39,102 bases of DNA from Thermoflexia bacterium (GCA_011192155.1 DUEK01000032.1:1-39102), one strand, 5' to 3'; shown: positions 7,814 to 15,160, numbered from the stretch's first letter. The notes: generated by a model not told the origin, from the letters alone. Numbers and translations: made by a program.

Positions 7814-8640
7814 TCGTGTGGGCCGCTCCTGCGCACCGCCCGCTATTGCGGCAGCCAATGACTCTGCTAGCGCTGGCCTGGCTGGGCTTGGTCGCGCTGG
7901 GAGTGCTGCTGGCCCCTCGGCTGGCCCCGGCCGGCCCCTCGATTGTTGATCCCGCCCACGTACTTTTGCCGCCCGGACAGGGAAACCCCCTGGGGACAGA
8001 TTTTCTGGGCCGCGATATCCTGGCGCGCTTGCTCTGGGGCGGGCGCTGGACCCTGCGGATGGGCGCGTTGGCCTTGATGGCGGCGGTGGGCCTGGGCCTC
8101 CCGGTGGGATTGGCGGCGGGCAGCCTGGGCGGTCGAACCGATGCAGTGTTGATGCGCTTGGTGGATGCCCTACTTGCTTTCCCTGGCCTTCTTCTGGCGC
8201 TGGCGGCGGTGGCTATATTGGGCACGGGGCTTACTGCGGTGGCAATGGCGGTGGGGCTGGCGGCTGCTCCCCCCTACGCCCGGGTAGTGCGGAGCATCGC
8301 ACTGGAGGTGCGCGGGCAACCTTACGTTGAGGCGGCCCGTGCTGTGGGGTGTAGTCCGTGGCGGATCGCCGTGCGTCACATTTTGCCTAATGCCCTTCCA
8401 GCGCTCATCGCCTTTGCTGCCACACAACTGGGATGGATTCTCCTCAACGGCGCGGCGCTCAATTTTTTGGGACTGGGCGTGCCCCCGGGCACCCCTGAGT
8501 GGGGCCTGATGCTGGCCGACGGACGCGGCTATCTACGAGATGCGCCGTGGGCCAGCGTTTTCCCTGGGCTGGCGCTTACGTTGACAGTATTGGCGGCCAA
8601 CCTGGCAGGAGATGGGTTGCAGGAAGCATTGCAGCCATAG
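7810..8640 (+). CDS. ABC transporter permease, DppC-like
   Basis: This is a 276-residue inner-membrane permease. The frame is open from 7129, but the homologous part starts at the ATG at 7810, coupled by ATGA overlap to the DppB-like gene. The N-terminal DPAHVLLPPGQGNPLGTDFLGRD is the DppC signature before the permease core. The coupling loop is YVEAARAVGCSPWRIAVRH (about 176-194), and LNFLGLGVPPGTPEWG near the C-terminus is also typical. It pairs with the DppB-like protein to form the channel. No ATPase gene follows, so the complex must use ATPases encoded elsewhere. Confidence 0.93.
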   Translation: MIVWAAPAHRPLLRQPMTLLALAWLGLVALGVLLAPRLAPAGPSIVDPAHVLLPPGQGNPLGTDFLGRDILARLLWGGRWTLRMGALALMAAVGLGLPVGLAAGSLGGRTDAVLMRLVDALLAFPGLLLALAAVAILGTGLTAVAMAVGLAAAPPYARVVRSIALEVRGQPYVEAARAVGCSPWRIAVRHILPNALPALIAFAATQLGWILLNGAALNFLGLGVPPGTPEWGLMLADGRGYLRDAPWASVFPGLALTLTVLAANLAGDGLQEALQP

Positions 8641-8747
8641 CAGACAAGCTCCGCCGTCGCACCCGCCAACACAAAACCGCTCCGGCCTGGCTGTTTTATC
8701 GTTGCTTGTGCTATTTGTCGCCCTGATCTATATTGCGAAGTATAGGC

Positions 8748-8972
8748 TTAATGCACTCTGGCGTCCAGGCCTATGCTCAGTATCTCACAGATGTCCCAAG
8801 TGGATACGGCATCTGCCATCTCCTGCAGGCGAAGCTCGAAGGCTTTTTGAAGCAATAGAGCTACTTCTCGCTCGAGTGGATTGCCTGTTTCAATTACATC
8901 AAGCGCCTTGATTCCCTGCACCAATGCGCGGCTTTGGTCCAAGGCACTGATGGTGAAACTGGGAATAAGCAT
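8748..8972 (-). CDS. Small protein of unknown function
   Basis: This is a 74-residue frame starting at an ATG with GGAGG 8 nt upstream; a TTG at 8987 opens a slightly longer frame. The protein is mostly helical in pattern (IKALDVIETGNPLEREVALLLQ, here quoted only in part as a description of residues 22-43), acidic to neutral, with one Cys and no membrane segment. It resembles small antitoxin-like or uncharacterised chloroflexal proteins in size only. It stands alone, opposite in strand to both neighbours. The 107 bp between it and the permease gene hold no obvious terminator. Confidence 0.45.
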   Translation of the reverse strand: MLIPSFTISALDQSRALVQGIKALDVIETGNPLEREVALLLQKAFELRLQEMADAVSTWDICEILSIGLDARVH

Positions 8973-9020
8973 TGAGTTACCCTCCAAGCTTTATTCTATC
9001 ATGCTTTGGTCTAGTTATGG

Positions 9021-9049
9021 TTGGGAGAGTGCGAAAGACTTGCTAAAAT
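9021..9049 (+). promoter_or_regulatory. Predicted promoter, extended -10
   Basis: TTGGGA and TAAAAT are separated by 17 bp, with TG one base before the -10 (TGCTAAAAT). It is about 265 bp upstream of the membrane-protein gene. The rest of 8973-9314 shows only a short direct repeat of TGTAACAT near 9070. Confidence 0.4.
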
Positions 9050-9314
9050 CTCCTGTTGTTTGATCAGCCTTGTAACATTGTAACATTCTGGCCCGATAGT
9101 CAAAATCTCCGGGGCAGTGTGGGGATTTGCGCGGCAAGGCCAGCAGGGGTAGAATTGAGCGACCTGAGCCTGTTTTTCGCAAAGCTCGTAGTCAGATGCG
9201 AAACGCAGTAGAGTGCTAGCTGCTGTGCAACGCCACTCCGCTACGCGCCTTGCTATGAACCCAGCTCACATAAAAATCACAAGGTGCGAAATCCAGACCG
9301 AGAACAGGGGGGAA

Positions 9315-11345
9315 ATGATTCTGCGGTTCAAGATAGGGCTGTGGCTGAGTGTCGCACTGTGGCTTGCGCTTTGGGGCGTCCCGCTGGCGATTGGGCTGGC
9401 GTGGGGTGCGGCCTTTGACGATAGCGTGTATACCACATTCCGCCACGCCAGCGACTTGGCCGAGGGTGGGGGACAGGCATTGCTCGGCGCGCCTCTCTAC
9501 GTGCTGGCGCTGTGGCTGACGGCCCGGCTGGGGATTTCGCTTCTGCAGATTGGCCTGATCCTGAGCGGGCTGGGGTGGGGGGCTGCGGCCACGGCGATCT
9601 ACAGCGCCGGCCGGGCAATGCGCCGGCCAGCGGCGGCGCTGGTTGCGGCCCTGCTCGTGGCTTTCAACCCGGCGGTTGTTGCGACGCTGGGGAGCGAGAT
9701 TTCCTGGGCGGTGGCTTGGGCCTGGGTTGCCGTTACTGCTGCGGCAAAGAAACGCTGGCGCTTCCAGACAGGCGCGTTGGCGCTGATGCTGCTCGCGCAC
9801 CTCGATTGGATCACTCTGACAGCGGCGGCGCTGTTGCTGATCGTCCGGTGGGCCGCGAGGCGGAGATTCCCGTTGTGGTCCACCCTGCTTCTGGCGATAG
9901 TGGGTCTGGGATGGGGATTGGCGGTAGATTGGGTCTCGGTCAGTTTTGCAGCAGCGGAAGCGCTAGCGACCACGTTAGCGTTATTCCTGATCGGTCTGGG
10001 CATCGGGTGGATCGTCGAGTGGGCCGACGCCCGCTCCATTTTTCACCTCGCTCGCCCGGCGCTGATGATGAGCGCGGCGCTCGTCGTTGGGCTGCCGCTG
10101 GGGATGGCTCAGGCGGCCTGGCTGTGGCAGCGATATCAGTTCAGGCCGGTCGCTCGCCAAGCGCTCGAGCAACAAGCGGGAGCATGGCTGCGCGCTCACA
10201 CCGACCCGGCGGCGACCGTCTTTGCCTCCGAGCGGGTGGGGTATCTGGCGGATCGAACCGCCATCCCGTGGGCTGGGAGCGAGGGTGAGATGGAGAAACT
10301 GGTGTCGTTGCTGCAAGAATTGAGCCAAGAACCGCCAGAGTATTGCGTCTCCTTCAGGAGCATCCCCTGGGACCGCGTGATGCGGACGAGTTGGTTTCAG
10401 GATGGATATGAACCTGTGCAGGTGTTCGAGTCGCCTTATACCGGAGCATCGCCCCTCACGATCTGGAAGTATCGCTGGCGCGCGTTCGACGCGGGAGAGC
10501 GTCAGCCGCTGAACGTGCGCCTGCCGGAGGGGGCGACCCTGGCCGGATACAAATACTGGCCGGCCCGCGTCCAGCCTGGAGGCGCGGTCTATGTGACGCT
10601 CTTCCTGCGGACGGCGCAGCCGGTCGTGGAGCCATTTCGGACTGTGGTGCGCCTCATTTCGCCCGCTGATGGCGTGGGCTGGGCGCAGCGAGAGACACAC
10701 ATCTCTCGCTCTACCACTCTGACCGAGTGGTGGCAGGCGGAACCGGTGATCGTCGAGCGGTTCGTGTTGACGCCGACGGTCACCATCCCCGTCGGCGCCT
10801 ATCGCCTGGAGGTATCCGCAGCCAGATCAGACGCGGAGAGCTTTTTACCCATCTATCAGGATGGAGACACAGCCTCTCTCGATAAAATCACGCTAGGGTA
10901 CGTGATCGTGCCCTGGCGGGGGGAGATGGAGCGGGCGAACCCGGTGAACGCCAACCTCGGCGGTCAGATCAACCTGTTGGGTTTTGAGGCGGCGGACAGC
11001 CTGTCACCGGGAACCGAGTTTGATGTGACGCTGTATTGGGAAGCGCAACAGCCGCCGGAGGGTGATCACATCGTGTTTGTCCACTTGCTGGATGATGAGG
11101 GACGGGTCGCCGCCAGCCACGACGGACCGCCGATGAACGGGCGGTATCCCACTGGCGCGTGGCTCCCCGGAGAGGTCGTGCCGGATACGCATCACTTGGC
11201 GCTTGATCCCGATGTTCCTGAGGGAACGTACCGGTTGCAGGCGGGGATGTACGTCTGGCCTAGCCTGGAGCGGTTGCCGGTTGGGGATGGTGAAGGAGTG
11301 GGGGCTGTGACTCTCCAGACCCTAATGGTTTCGGAAAACCATTAG
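9315..11345 (+). CDS. Large membrane protein, GT-C / GT39-like glycosyltransferase with C-terminal beta domains
   Basis: This 676-residue protein starts at an ATG after GGGGGGAA; a longer frame from 9213 adds 34 codons with no membrane character. Residues 1-280 hold about eight membrane helices. The first outer loop contains FDDSVYTTFRHASDLAEGG (residues 32-50), like the acidic-pair motif of GT-C enzymes that take lipid-linked sugars (PMT/ArnT group). Residues 290-370 are a soluble link. Two beta-sandwich-like domains follow, about 395-535 and 540-675, the last with YWEAQQPPEGDHIVFVHL and PEGTYRLQAGMYVW. It probably acts on the outer face of the membrane in glycan transfer; the family assignment is moderate. 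The last codons and the stop lie inside a palindrome. Confidence 0.65.
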   Translation: MILRFKIGLWLSVALWLALWGVPLAIGLAWGAAFDDSVYTTFRHASDLAEGGGQALLGAPLYVLALWLTARLGISLLQIGLILSGLGWGAAATAIYSAGRAMRRPAAALVAALLVAFNPAVVATLGSEISWAVAWAWVAVTAAAKKRWRFQTGALALMLLAHLDWITLTAAALLLIVRWAARRRFPLWSTLLLAIVGLGWGLAVDWVSVSFAAAEALATTLALFLIGLGIGWIVEWADARSIFHLARPALMMSAALVVGLPLGMAQAAWLWQRYQFRPVARQALEQQAGAWLRAHTDPAATVFASERVGYLADRTAIPWAGSEGEMEKLVSLLQELSQEPPEYCVSFRSIPWDRVMRTSWFQDGYEPVQVFESPYTGASPLTIWKYRWRAFDAGERQPLNVRLPEGATLAGYKYWPARVQPGGAVYVTLFLRTAQPVVEPFRTVVRLISPADGVGWAQRETHISRSTTLTEWWQAEPVIVERFVLTPTVTIPVGAYRLEVSAARSDAESFLPIYQDGDTASLDKITLGYVIVPWRGEMERANPVNANLGGQINLLGFEAADSLSPGTEFDVTLYWEAQQPPEGDHIVFVHLLDDEGRVAASHDGPPMNGRYPTGAWLPGEVVPDTHHLALDPDVPEGTYRLQAGMYVWPSLERLPVGDGEGVGAVTLQTLMVSENH

Positions 11346-11352
11346 GGTCTGG
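11315..11352. repeat. Perfect 16-bp palindrome at the 3' end of the membrane-protein gene
   Basis: CCAGACCCTAATGGTT pairs with AACCATTAGGGTCTGG across a TCGGAA loop. The stop codon TAG at 11343-11345 is inside the right arm. It could end transcription, though no T-run follows. It resembles the element at 36737-36770 in layout and end sequence (CCAGAC/GTCTGG). Confidence 0.75.
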
Positions 11353-11378
11353 GTAGTGTTCCTCAACCATTGAGATAA

Positions 11379-11529
11379 CTGGAGTCTGGCGTTTTTGTTC
11401 GTAGTGACGGCTTCAGCCGTCCAAAAGGCTCAAAAGCGGCTAAAGCCGCTACTACGAACCCCCATATCTAGCGCCTTTATTGTTGCCTACCCCAAGATGT
11501 GGGCATTCTGAAAATTTGCCAGACTCCAG
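11379..11529. repeat. 151-bp repeat unit bounded by CTGGAGTCTGGC inverted repeats
   Basis: The 12-bp ends (11379-11390 and 11518-11529) are perfect inverted copies. They match the arm sequence of the palindrome at 36737-36770. The unit contains the cloverleaf element at 11397-11459. Its right edge falls inside the nucleotidyltransferase gene and replaces that gene's end. Confidence 0.6.
11397..11459. repeat. Cloverleaf-like REP element
   Basis: The outer stem GTTCGTAGT/ACTACGAAC (9 bp) encloses two hairpins, GACGGC-ttca-GCCGTC (11406-11421) and AGCGGC-taaa-GCCGCT (11435-11450). All three stems are perfect. It is REP-like in size and layout. Confidence 0.65.
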
Positions 11530-11802
11530 CTTGAATGATTGTTCCAGGTGAATGACGTTGAAATGGGAGCGTTTGGCTATCGCTTCCTCAATCACGAACT
11601 CTGGCGCATAAAAGTTGGCTTCTAGTGCGGAGGCTAGAGGGGCAGCTTTGCCGGTTGGAATTTCGATTATTATATCAGCGTCGTGAGTAAAGCGCGGTCG
11701 CCCCCAATAGTTGGAAGCAAACGAGCCGACGAGCATATAGGGGATGTCCAATCGCTCCAGTTGCTCAATAACAAAAAGTAGCACTTGGCTCTGTGTGCTC
11801 AT
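11452..11802 (-). pseudogene. Nucleotidyltransferase (minimal NTase / AbiEii-like) with 3' end replaced by a repeat
   Basis: The 116-residue frame starts MSTQSQVLLFVIEQLE and contains the nucleotidyltransferase active-site block: MLVGSFASNYWGR (GS motif, about residues 23-35) and THDADIIIE (the metal-binding D-x-D, about 39-47). Family resemblance ends near residue 89. From LESGKF on, the frame is translated repeat DNA of the 11379-11529 unit, and the protein ends early at a chance stop (family members are often 150 residues or more). The start overlaps the 86-residue gene upstream by 4 nt. Such NTases with a small partner are often toxin-antitoxin or mobile pairs. Loss of function is likely but not proven, because the active-site residues remain. 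Confidence 0.65.
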
Positions 11803-12059
11803 TGCTCCCGCTTCTGCACTTTCCTCGATCTCAAGTAATGCTCTACTTGCAGCGCCAATTCTCGCGGCAAGATGCGGCGACGTATTCGCTTCCGAAGCTC
11901 GTCGTCGCCGATGTCGGGGTAATGGTCAAGAATCGAATCGCGCACAATTGCGACGCCGTCTTCGAACATCTCTGCCGCCAGTGCGATACGCCGCTCACCG
12001 CCCATACGGCGATAAGCCTGTACCCGTATCCACTCGGTCTGAGAGTCCCGGATACTCAT
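11799..12059 (-). CDS. Small helical protein paired with nucleotidyltransferase (possible antitoxin-like)
   Basis: This is an 86-residue, charged, mostly helical protein. It has an AYRRMGGERRIALAAEM start region and an ILDHYPDIGDDELRKRIRR middle that resemble small chloroflexal and cyanobacterial proteins found beside NTase genes. Its ATG lies 1 nt after the stop of the iron-sulfur protein gene, and its stop overlaps the NTase start (ATGA), so all three are likely on one transcript. No membrane segment or known catalytic motif is seen. An antitoxin or partner role is inferred from the pairing only. Confidence 0.6.
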   Translation of the reverse strand: MSIRDSQTEWIRVQAYRRMGGERRIALAAEMFEDGVAIVRDSILDHYPDIGDDELRKRIRRRILPRELALQVEHYLRSRKVQKREQ

Positions 12060-12060
12060 G

Positions 12061-13278
12061 CTACTTTTCCAACTGCCGCGCCACCAATTGAGTCACGTCC
12101 AGCACTCTGACGCGCACCTTGTTTTTGCGTGCGGCTCCGGCCAGCGTGCGCGTACACTGTTGGCAGGCGGAAAGCAGGTACTTGGCCTCCGTTTCCTTCG
12201 CCTGCGCGATGCGGCTCGCGCCCACCGCCGCCGAAAGCTCCTTGTCCGCCATTTCCACGTCACCGCCGCCGCCGCAGCAGAGCGAGTACTCGTGATGGTC
12301 CTTCATCTCGACAAAGTTGACGCCCGGTATGGCGCGGATGACGTTGCGCGGCGCGTCGTAGATGCCGCTGGTGCGGCCCAGGTCGCAGGGGTCGTGGTAG
12401 GTGATGGTCTCCTCCAGCGGCTTGAACTTGAGTTTGCCCGCGCCGACCAGTTCTTCCAGTAGTTCGGTCGAGTGGAGCACACTGAATCCCAGCGGCTCGC
12501 CCAGGATATGGGGGTACTCGTCCTTCCAGGTGTGGTAGCAGGAAGGACAGCTGGCTATCAATCGCTTGGCGCCGGTCTTGCGCACTGCCTCCACGTTGTG
12601 CCGCACCGATTCGACCGCCGCGTCTCCCATCCCAGCAATGATCAGGGGAAAGCCGCAGCACTGTTCCTCGCCGCCCAGCGTCAGATAATCCACGCCGCCC
12701 TGTTCCAGGATTTGCACCACGCTCTGGGGTATGCCATACGATTGCGGGTAGAAGGAGGAGACGCAGCCGACAAAGTAAACTACCTCCGCCTGCTTCTTGC
12801 CGCCCACGCCCTCCGGTATCTCGGGCAGGTTCTGGCTCCAAATCAGCCGCTCTGCGTTCTCGTCGCCAGAAATGTTGTGGTGTGCGCTGAACGTCTCGCG
12901 CAAGTGATCCATCGCCTCGGGATACGTGCCCTGGTCCACCAGCATCTCGCGCATGGCGATCCACATAGAGCGTGTATCAATGTGCACCGGGCAAACGACG
13001 GCGCAGCGTCCGCAGAGCGTGCAGTCATACGTGCCGGTCGAGTGGGTTTGCAACGCATTCTGGTCAATTGGACGGGGGCCAAAGATGTGCGCTCGCAGCC
13101 CGTACTGTTGATTGACGAACCCGCGCACGGTCTCGATCTTGCGCAGCGGGGTGATGGCGTCCAGTTCCGCTTTCTCTGTGAACGTGGGACACCAAGTGAC
13201 ACACTCGCCGCAGCGCGTGCAGGCGTCCAGCTCCATCATTTGCATAAAGGTGAATCGTTTAACGTCAAGCTGTGACAT
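12061..13278 (-). CDS. (Fe-S)-binding protein with two CCG domains, HdrD/GlpC-like
   Basis: This is a 405-residue cytoplasmic electron carrier. Residues 15-100 hold two CxxCxxCxxxC ferredoxin motifs (C20, C23, C26, C30; C86, C89, C92, C96). Two cysteine-rich CCG domains follow. The first has VGCVSSFYP, EEQCCGFPL and SCPSC; the second has YHDPCDLGR, SLCCGGGG and ACQQC. This is the layout of HdrD, GlpC and related subunits that bind iron-sulfur clusters and often face a disulfide or flavin partner. The start at 13278 has AGGAG 6 nt upstream and overlaps the cytochrome gene by 14 nt, indicating translational coupling. With that membrane partner it would form an HdrDE-like complex linking a soluble thiol/disulfide or hydride donor to quinone. 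Its natural substrate is unknown. Confidence 0.88.
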   Translation of the reverse strand: MSQLDVKRFTFMQMMELDACTRCGECVTWCPTFTEKAELDAITPLRKIETVRGFVNQQYGLRAHIFGPRPIDQNALQTHSTGTYDCTLCGRCAVVCPVHIDTRSMWIAMREMLVDQGTYPEAMDHLRETFSAHHNISGDENAERLIWSQNLPEIPEGVGGKKQAEVVYFVGCVSSFYPQSYGIPQSVVQILEQGGVDYLTLGGEEQCCGFPLIIAGMGDAAVESVRHNVEAVRKTGAKRLIASCPSCYHTWKDEYPHILGEPLGFSVLHSTELLEELVGAGKLKFKPLEETITYHDPCDLGRTSGIYDAPRNVIRAIPGVNFVEMKDHHEYSLCCGGGGDVEMADKELSAAVGASRIAQAKETEAKYLLSACQQCTRTLAGAARKNKVRVRVLDVTQLVARQLEK

Positions 13279-14116
13279 GGGCCGCTCCTTTCTCTGATTC
13301 CTCCACGTCACGAACCATCAGCACTAACGCGCCGGCGATGGCGTGCATGAACTTGGAGAAGGGAATGGTGATGATGACAACCGACGTCAGAATCCCGTGA
13401 ATCACGTACATCCAGTGAGCGAGTTCGTCCCACGGGAGTGGCAGCCCACGGAAGAGCGGTGCCAGCACGTACCAACCAACGAAAGCGAAACCTGCCGTCG
13501 CCGGGGCGACGTCGTGGGAGTTGAGGCGGACGATTTCGGCGATCCAACCGGAGAGCAGGATCAGCCCCACGCCGACGACCATCCAGGTATCCAGCGGGCC
13601 AGTGCGCAACTGGTCGGGGCGGGTAAAATAGCGCCGAACGATGAAAAAGATCAGTCCTACCGTCATCAGCACTGCGCCGATCTCGTTCAAGAGCGCGGTG
13701 ATGGGGTGGTCGGGCTGTACCCACATCCCAATCCAGGGCACGTGTTCCAGGTGGAAGAAGTGAATCAGGACTTTGTCGCTCAGGGCCGATATACCGGAAA
13801 GACTGAACAGCAACATCACGCCAGAGAGCAGGAGAAAGTGATTGAGCCAGCGCCAAAAGCTGTTGCGGTAGAGGCGGCGATTGAACCACGCCTCAACGAC
13901 GAACGCTTTGATCAGCAGCCACAGCCGGGTGCTAAATATCGTTCCCAGCACGACGCGCAACAACGCGCCAAGTTTTTGGCCGGTGGACGCATCTTTTCTT
14001 CCGTCCACGCTGCCTCTCAGCCAGTTGGCAAATACGAGCCACAGCCCGACGAGAAACAGGATCATCAGCGGGAGGTGGCCGATCCAAAAGGCCGCCTCGG
14101 CAGTTTTATCGTCCAT
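13265..14116 (-). CDS. Membrane cytochrome b-type subunit, NarI/DsrM/HdrE-like
   Basis: This 283-residue membrane protein has about five to six helices. The first is near residues 12-30 (IGHLPLMILFLVGLWLVF); later ones are near 95, 145, 180, 210 and 245. Histidines in helices (for example in WRWLNHFLLLSG and WDELAHWMYVIHGILTS) suit heme b ligation as in the nitrate-reductase gamma superfamily. The start ATG at 14116 is preferred; a TTG 18 nt upstream is possible. It overlaps the following CCG-domain gene by 14 nt. It should pass electrons between the iron-sulfur subunit and the quinone pool. It is 146 bp from the H-like gene upstream. Confidence 0.82.
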   Translation of the reverse strand: MDDKTAEAAFWIGHLPLMILFLVGLWLVFANWLRGSVDGRKDASTGQKLGALLRVVLGTIFSTRLWLLIKAFVVEAWFNRRLYRNSFWRWLNHFLLLSGVMLLFSLSGISALSDKVLIHFFHLEHVPWIGMWVQPDHPITALLNEIGAVLMTVGLIFFIVRRYFTRPDQLRTGPLDTWMVVGVGLILLSGWIAEIVRLNSHDVAPATAGFAFVGWYVLAPLFRGLPLPWDELAHWMYVIHGILTSVVIITIPFSKFMHAIAGALVLMVRDVEESEKGAAHVTA

Positions 14117-14262
14117 AATAAATTTGACCTCCAATGGGGGTTAGGGTTGGCAAACCCGCGATGGCCCCCCATAGCCGAGTTTATCACGAACTTGGCCAAA
14201 TGGGGCTGCCCATCGTTTGCCAGACGGTATGCGGCGCGCTCCCACGCGAGCGCACGGTTCCG

Positions 14263-14694
14263 TTAGCTCAGAACGTCCTTGTATTTCTCTGCTTCTTCCT
14301 CAATAAAAGCCTTCAATTCCGCGGAATCGGCCTTCATCAAATTGTCCAACTCGGCGGCATCGGTTATCTCGATCTTGACCAGCCAGCCCTCGTCGTAGGG
14401 GGAGTTGTTGACTAGATCTGGTTCCCACTCCAACTCTTCGTTGACCTCGGCGACCTTGCCGCTGACCAGCGCGGCGATGCGGCCCACCCACTTGCCCGAC
14501 TCCATGGACATAAAAGTGTCACCTTGCTTCACGTCCCGTCCGGCGCGGGGCGCCTCGACGAAGACGATCTCCTGGGCGATGGCCTGGCCGAATTCTGTCA
14601 GGCCTTGTGTGATGGTGTTTCCGTCTACTTTGGCCCAAGAGTGAAGTTTGTCATAGTACAGGCCGTCGGGGAATTCGTAACCACTGATCTGCAT
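14263..14694 (-). CDS. Lipoyl-carrier protein, glycine cleavage H-like (GcvH/LbpA type)
   Basis: This 143-residue single-domain protein matches the GcvH fold from KLHSWAKVDGN (residues 16-26) through GLTEFGQAIAQEIVFVEAP (31-49) to the lipoylation site MESGKWVG, with K68 as the expected lipoyl lysine. The C-terminal half has the usual EVNEELEWEPDLVNNSPYDEGWLVKI block. The start has AGGAGG 7 nt upstream. H proteins carry a dihydrolipoyl arm between glycine-cleavage enzymes, but no P, T or L protein is in view. Instead the downstream genes encode Hdr-like electron carriers. This recalls the lipoate-binding proteins (LbpA) of sHdr sulfur-oxidation systems, though sequence reading cannot separate LbpA from GcvH. 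Confidence 0.85.
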   Translation of the reverse strand: MQISGYEFPDGLYYDKLHSWAKVDGNTITQGLTEFGQAIAQEIVFVEAPRAGRDVKQGDTFMSMESGKWVGRIAALVSGKVAEVNEELEWEPDLVNNSPYDEGWLVKIEITDAAELDNLMKADSAELKAFIEEEAEKYKDVLS

Positions 14695-14770
14695 TGTTGC
14701 ACCTCCTATTGCTTTTGCTTGTGTACTTGGATTTCGACACTCACCATCAAAGTGGGAAGCTACTATCTAT

Positions 14771-14799
14771 ATTGTACACTATTTGTGGTTGAAACTCAA
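14771..14799 (-). promoter_or_regulatory. Predicted promoter of the lipoyl/Hdr-like operon with direct-repeat operator
   Basis: On the minus strand, TTGAGT and TACAAT are separated by 17 bp, about 75 bp upstream of the H-like gene. The word AACTCAAAT occurs on the plus strand at 14793-14801 and again at 14811-14819, 18 bp apart; the first copy overlaps the -35 element. The pair could be a regulator site. Confidence 0.5.
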
Positions 14800-14825
14800 A
14801 TAGGAAATTGAACTCAAATCACGAC

Positions 14826-14858
14826 AAAAAGCGCCGCTGCATCGCGTGCAACGGCGCT
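14826..14858 (-). terminator. Rho-independent terminator of rpsT
   Basis: On the minus strand a 12-bp stem (AGCGCCGTTGCA with TGCAGCGGCGCT, one G-U pair) closes a CGCGA loop and is followed by five T. It lies 30 bp after the rpsT stop. Confidence 0.88.
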
Positions 14859-14887
14859 CTTGGTTAGGTCACGGGTTTTCCTACCTA

Positions 14888-15160
14888 TCAGGCGGCGCGT
14901 TCGACCTTGTTCAGTTGCTGCATCAGGCGCGACTTGCGCCGGGCGGCGTTGTTCTTGTGGATAACGCCCTTTTGGGCAGCTTTATCCAGCGCGACGACCG
15001 CTACGCGCACGGCCTCCCGTGCTTCTTCAAGATGTCCCTGTTCTATTTTGTGTCGAGCTTTCTTGACGGCAGTACGAGTTTGCCCACGGTAGATCCGGTT
15101 CCGCGCTTGCTTTCGTTTGGAGCTACGCATATGTTTGATTGCTGATTGTTTATTGGCCAA
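14888..15160 (-). CDS. rpsT: 30S ribosomal protein S20
   Basis: This 90-residue, very basic protein matches S20: ANKQSAIKHMRSSKRK at the start, RIYRGQTRTAVKKAR in the middle and KGVIHKNNAARRKSRL near the end. S20 binds 16S rRNA early in small-subunit assembly. The codon before ANKQ is TTG, with GGAGG 9 nt upstream, so translation starts at TTG; no in-frame ATG fits. E. coli rpsT also starts at UUG, where weak initiation is part of autoregulation. The gene is monocistronic, between a strong terminator and its own promoter, which overlaps a divergent promoter. Confidence 0.97.
   Translation of the reverse strand: MANKQSAIKHMRSSKRKQARNRIYRGQTRTAVKKARHKIEQGHLEEAREAVRVAVVALDKAAQKGVIHKNNAARRKSRLMQQLNKVERAA

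Noticed and set aside
14263-14694. Part of a glycine cleavage operon
   Set aside because: No P, T or L protein gene is present in the window; the neighbours are electron-transfer proteins.
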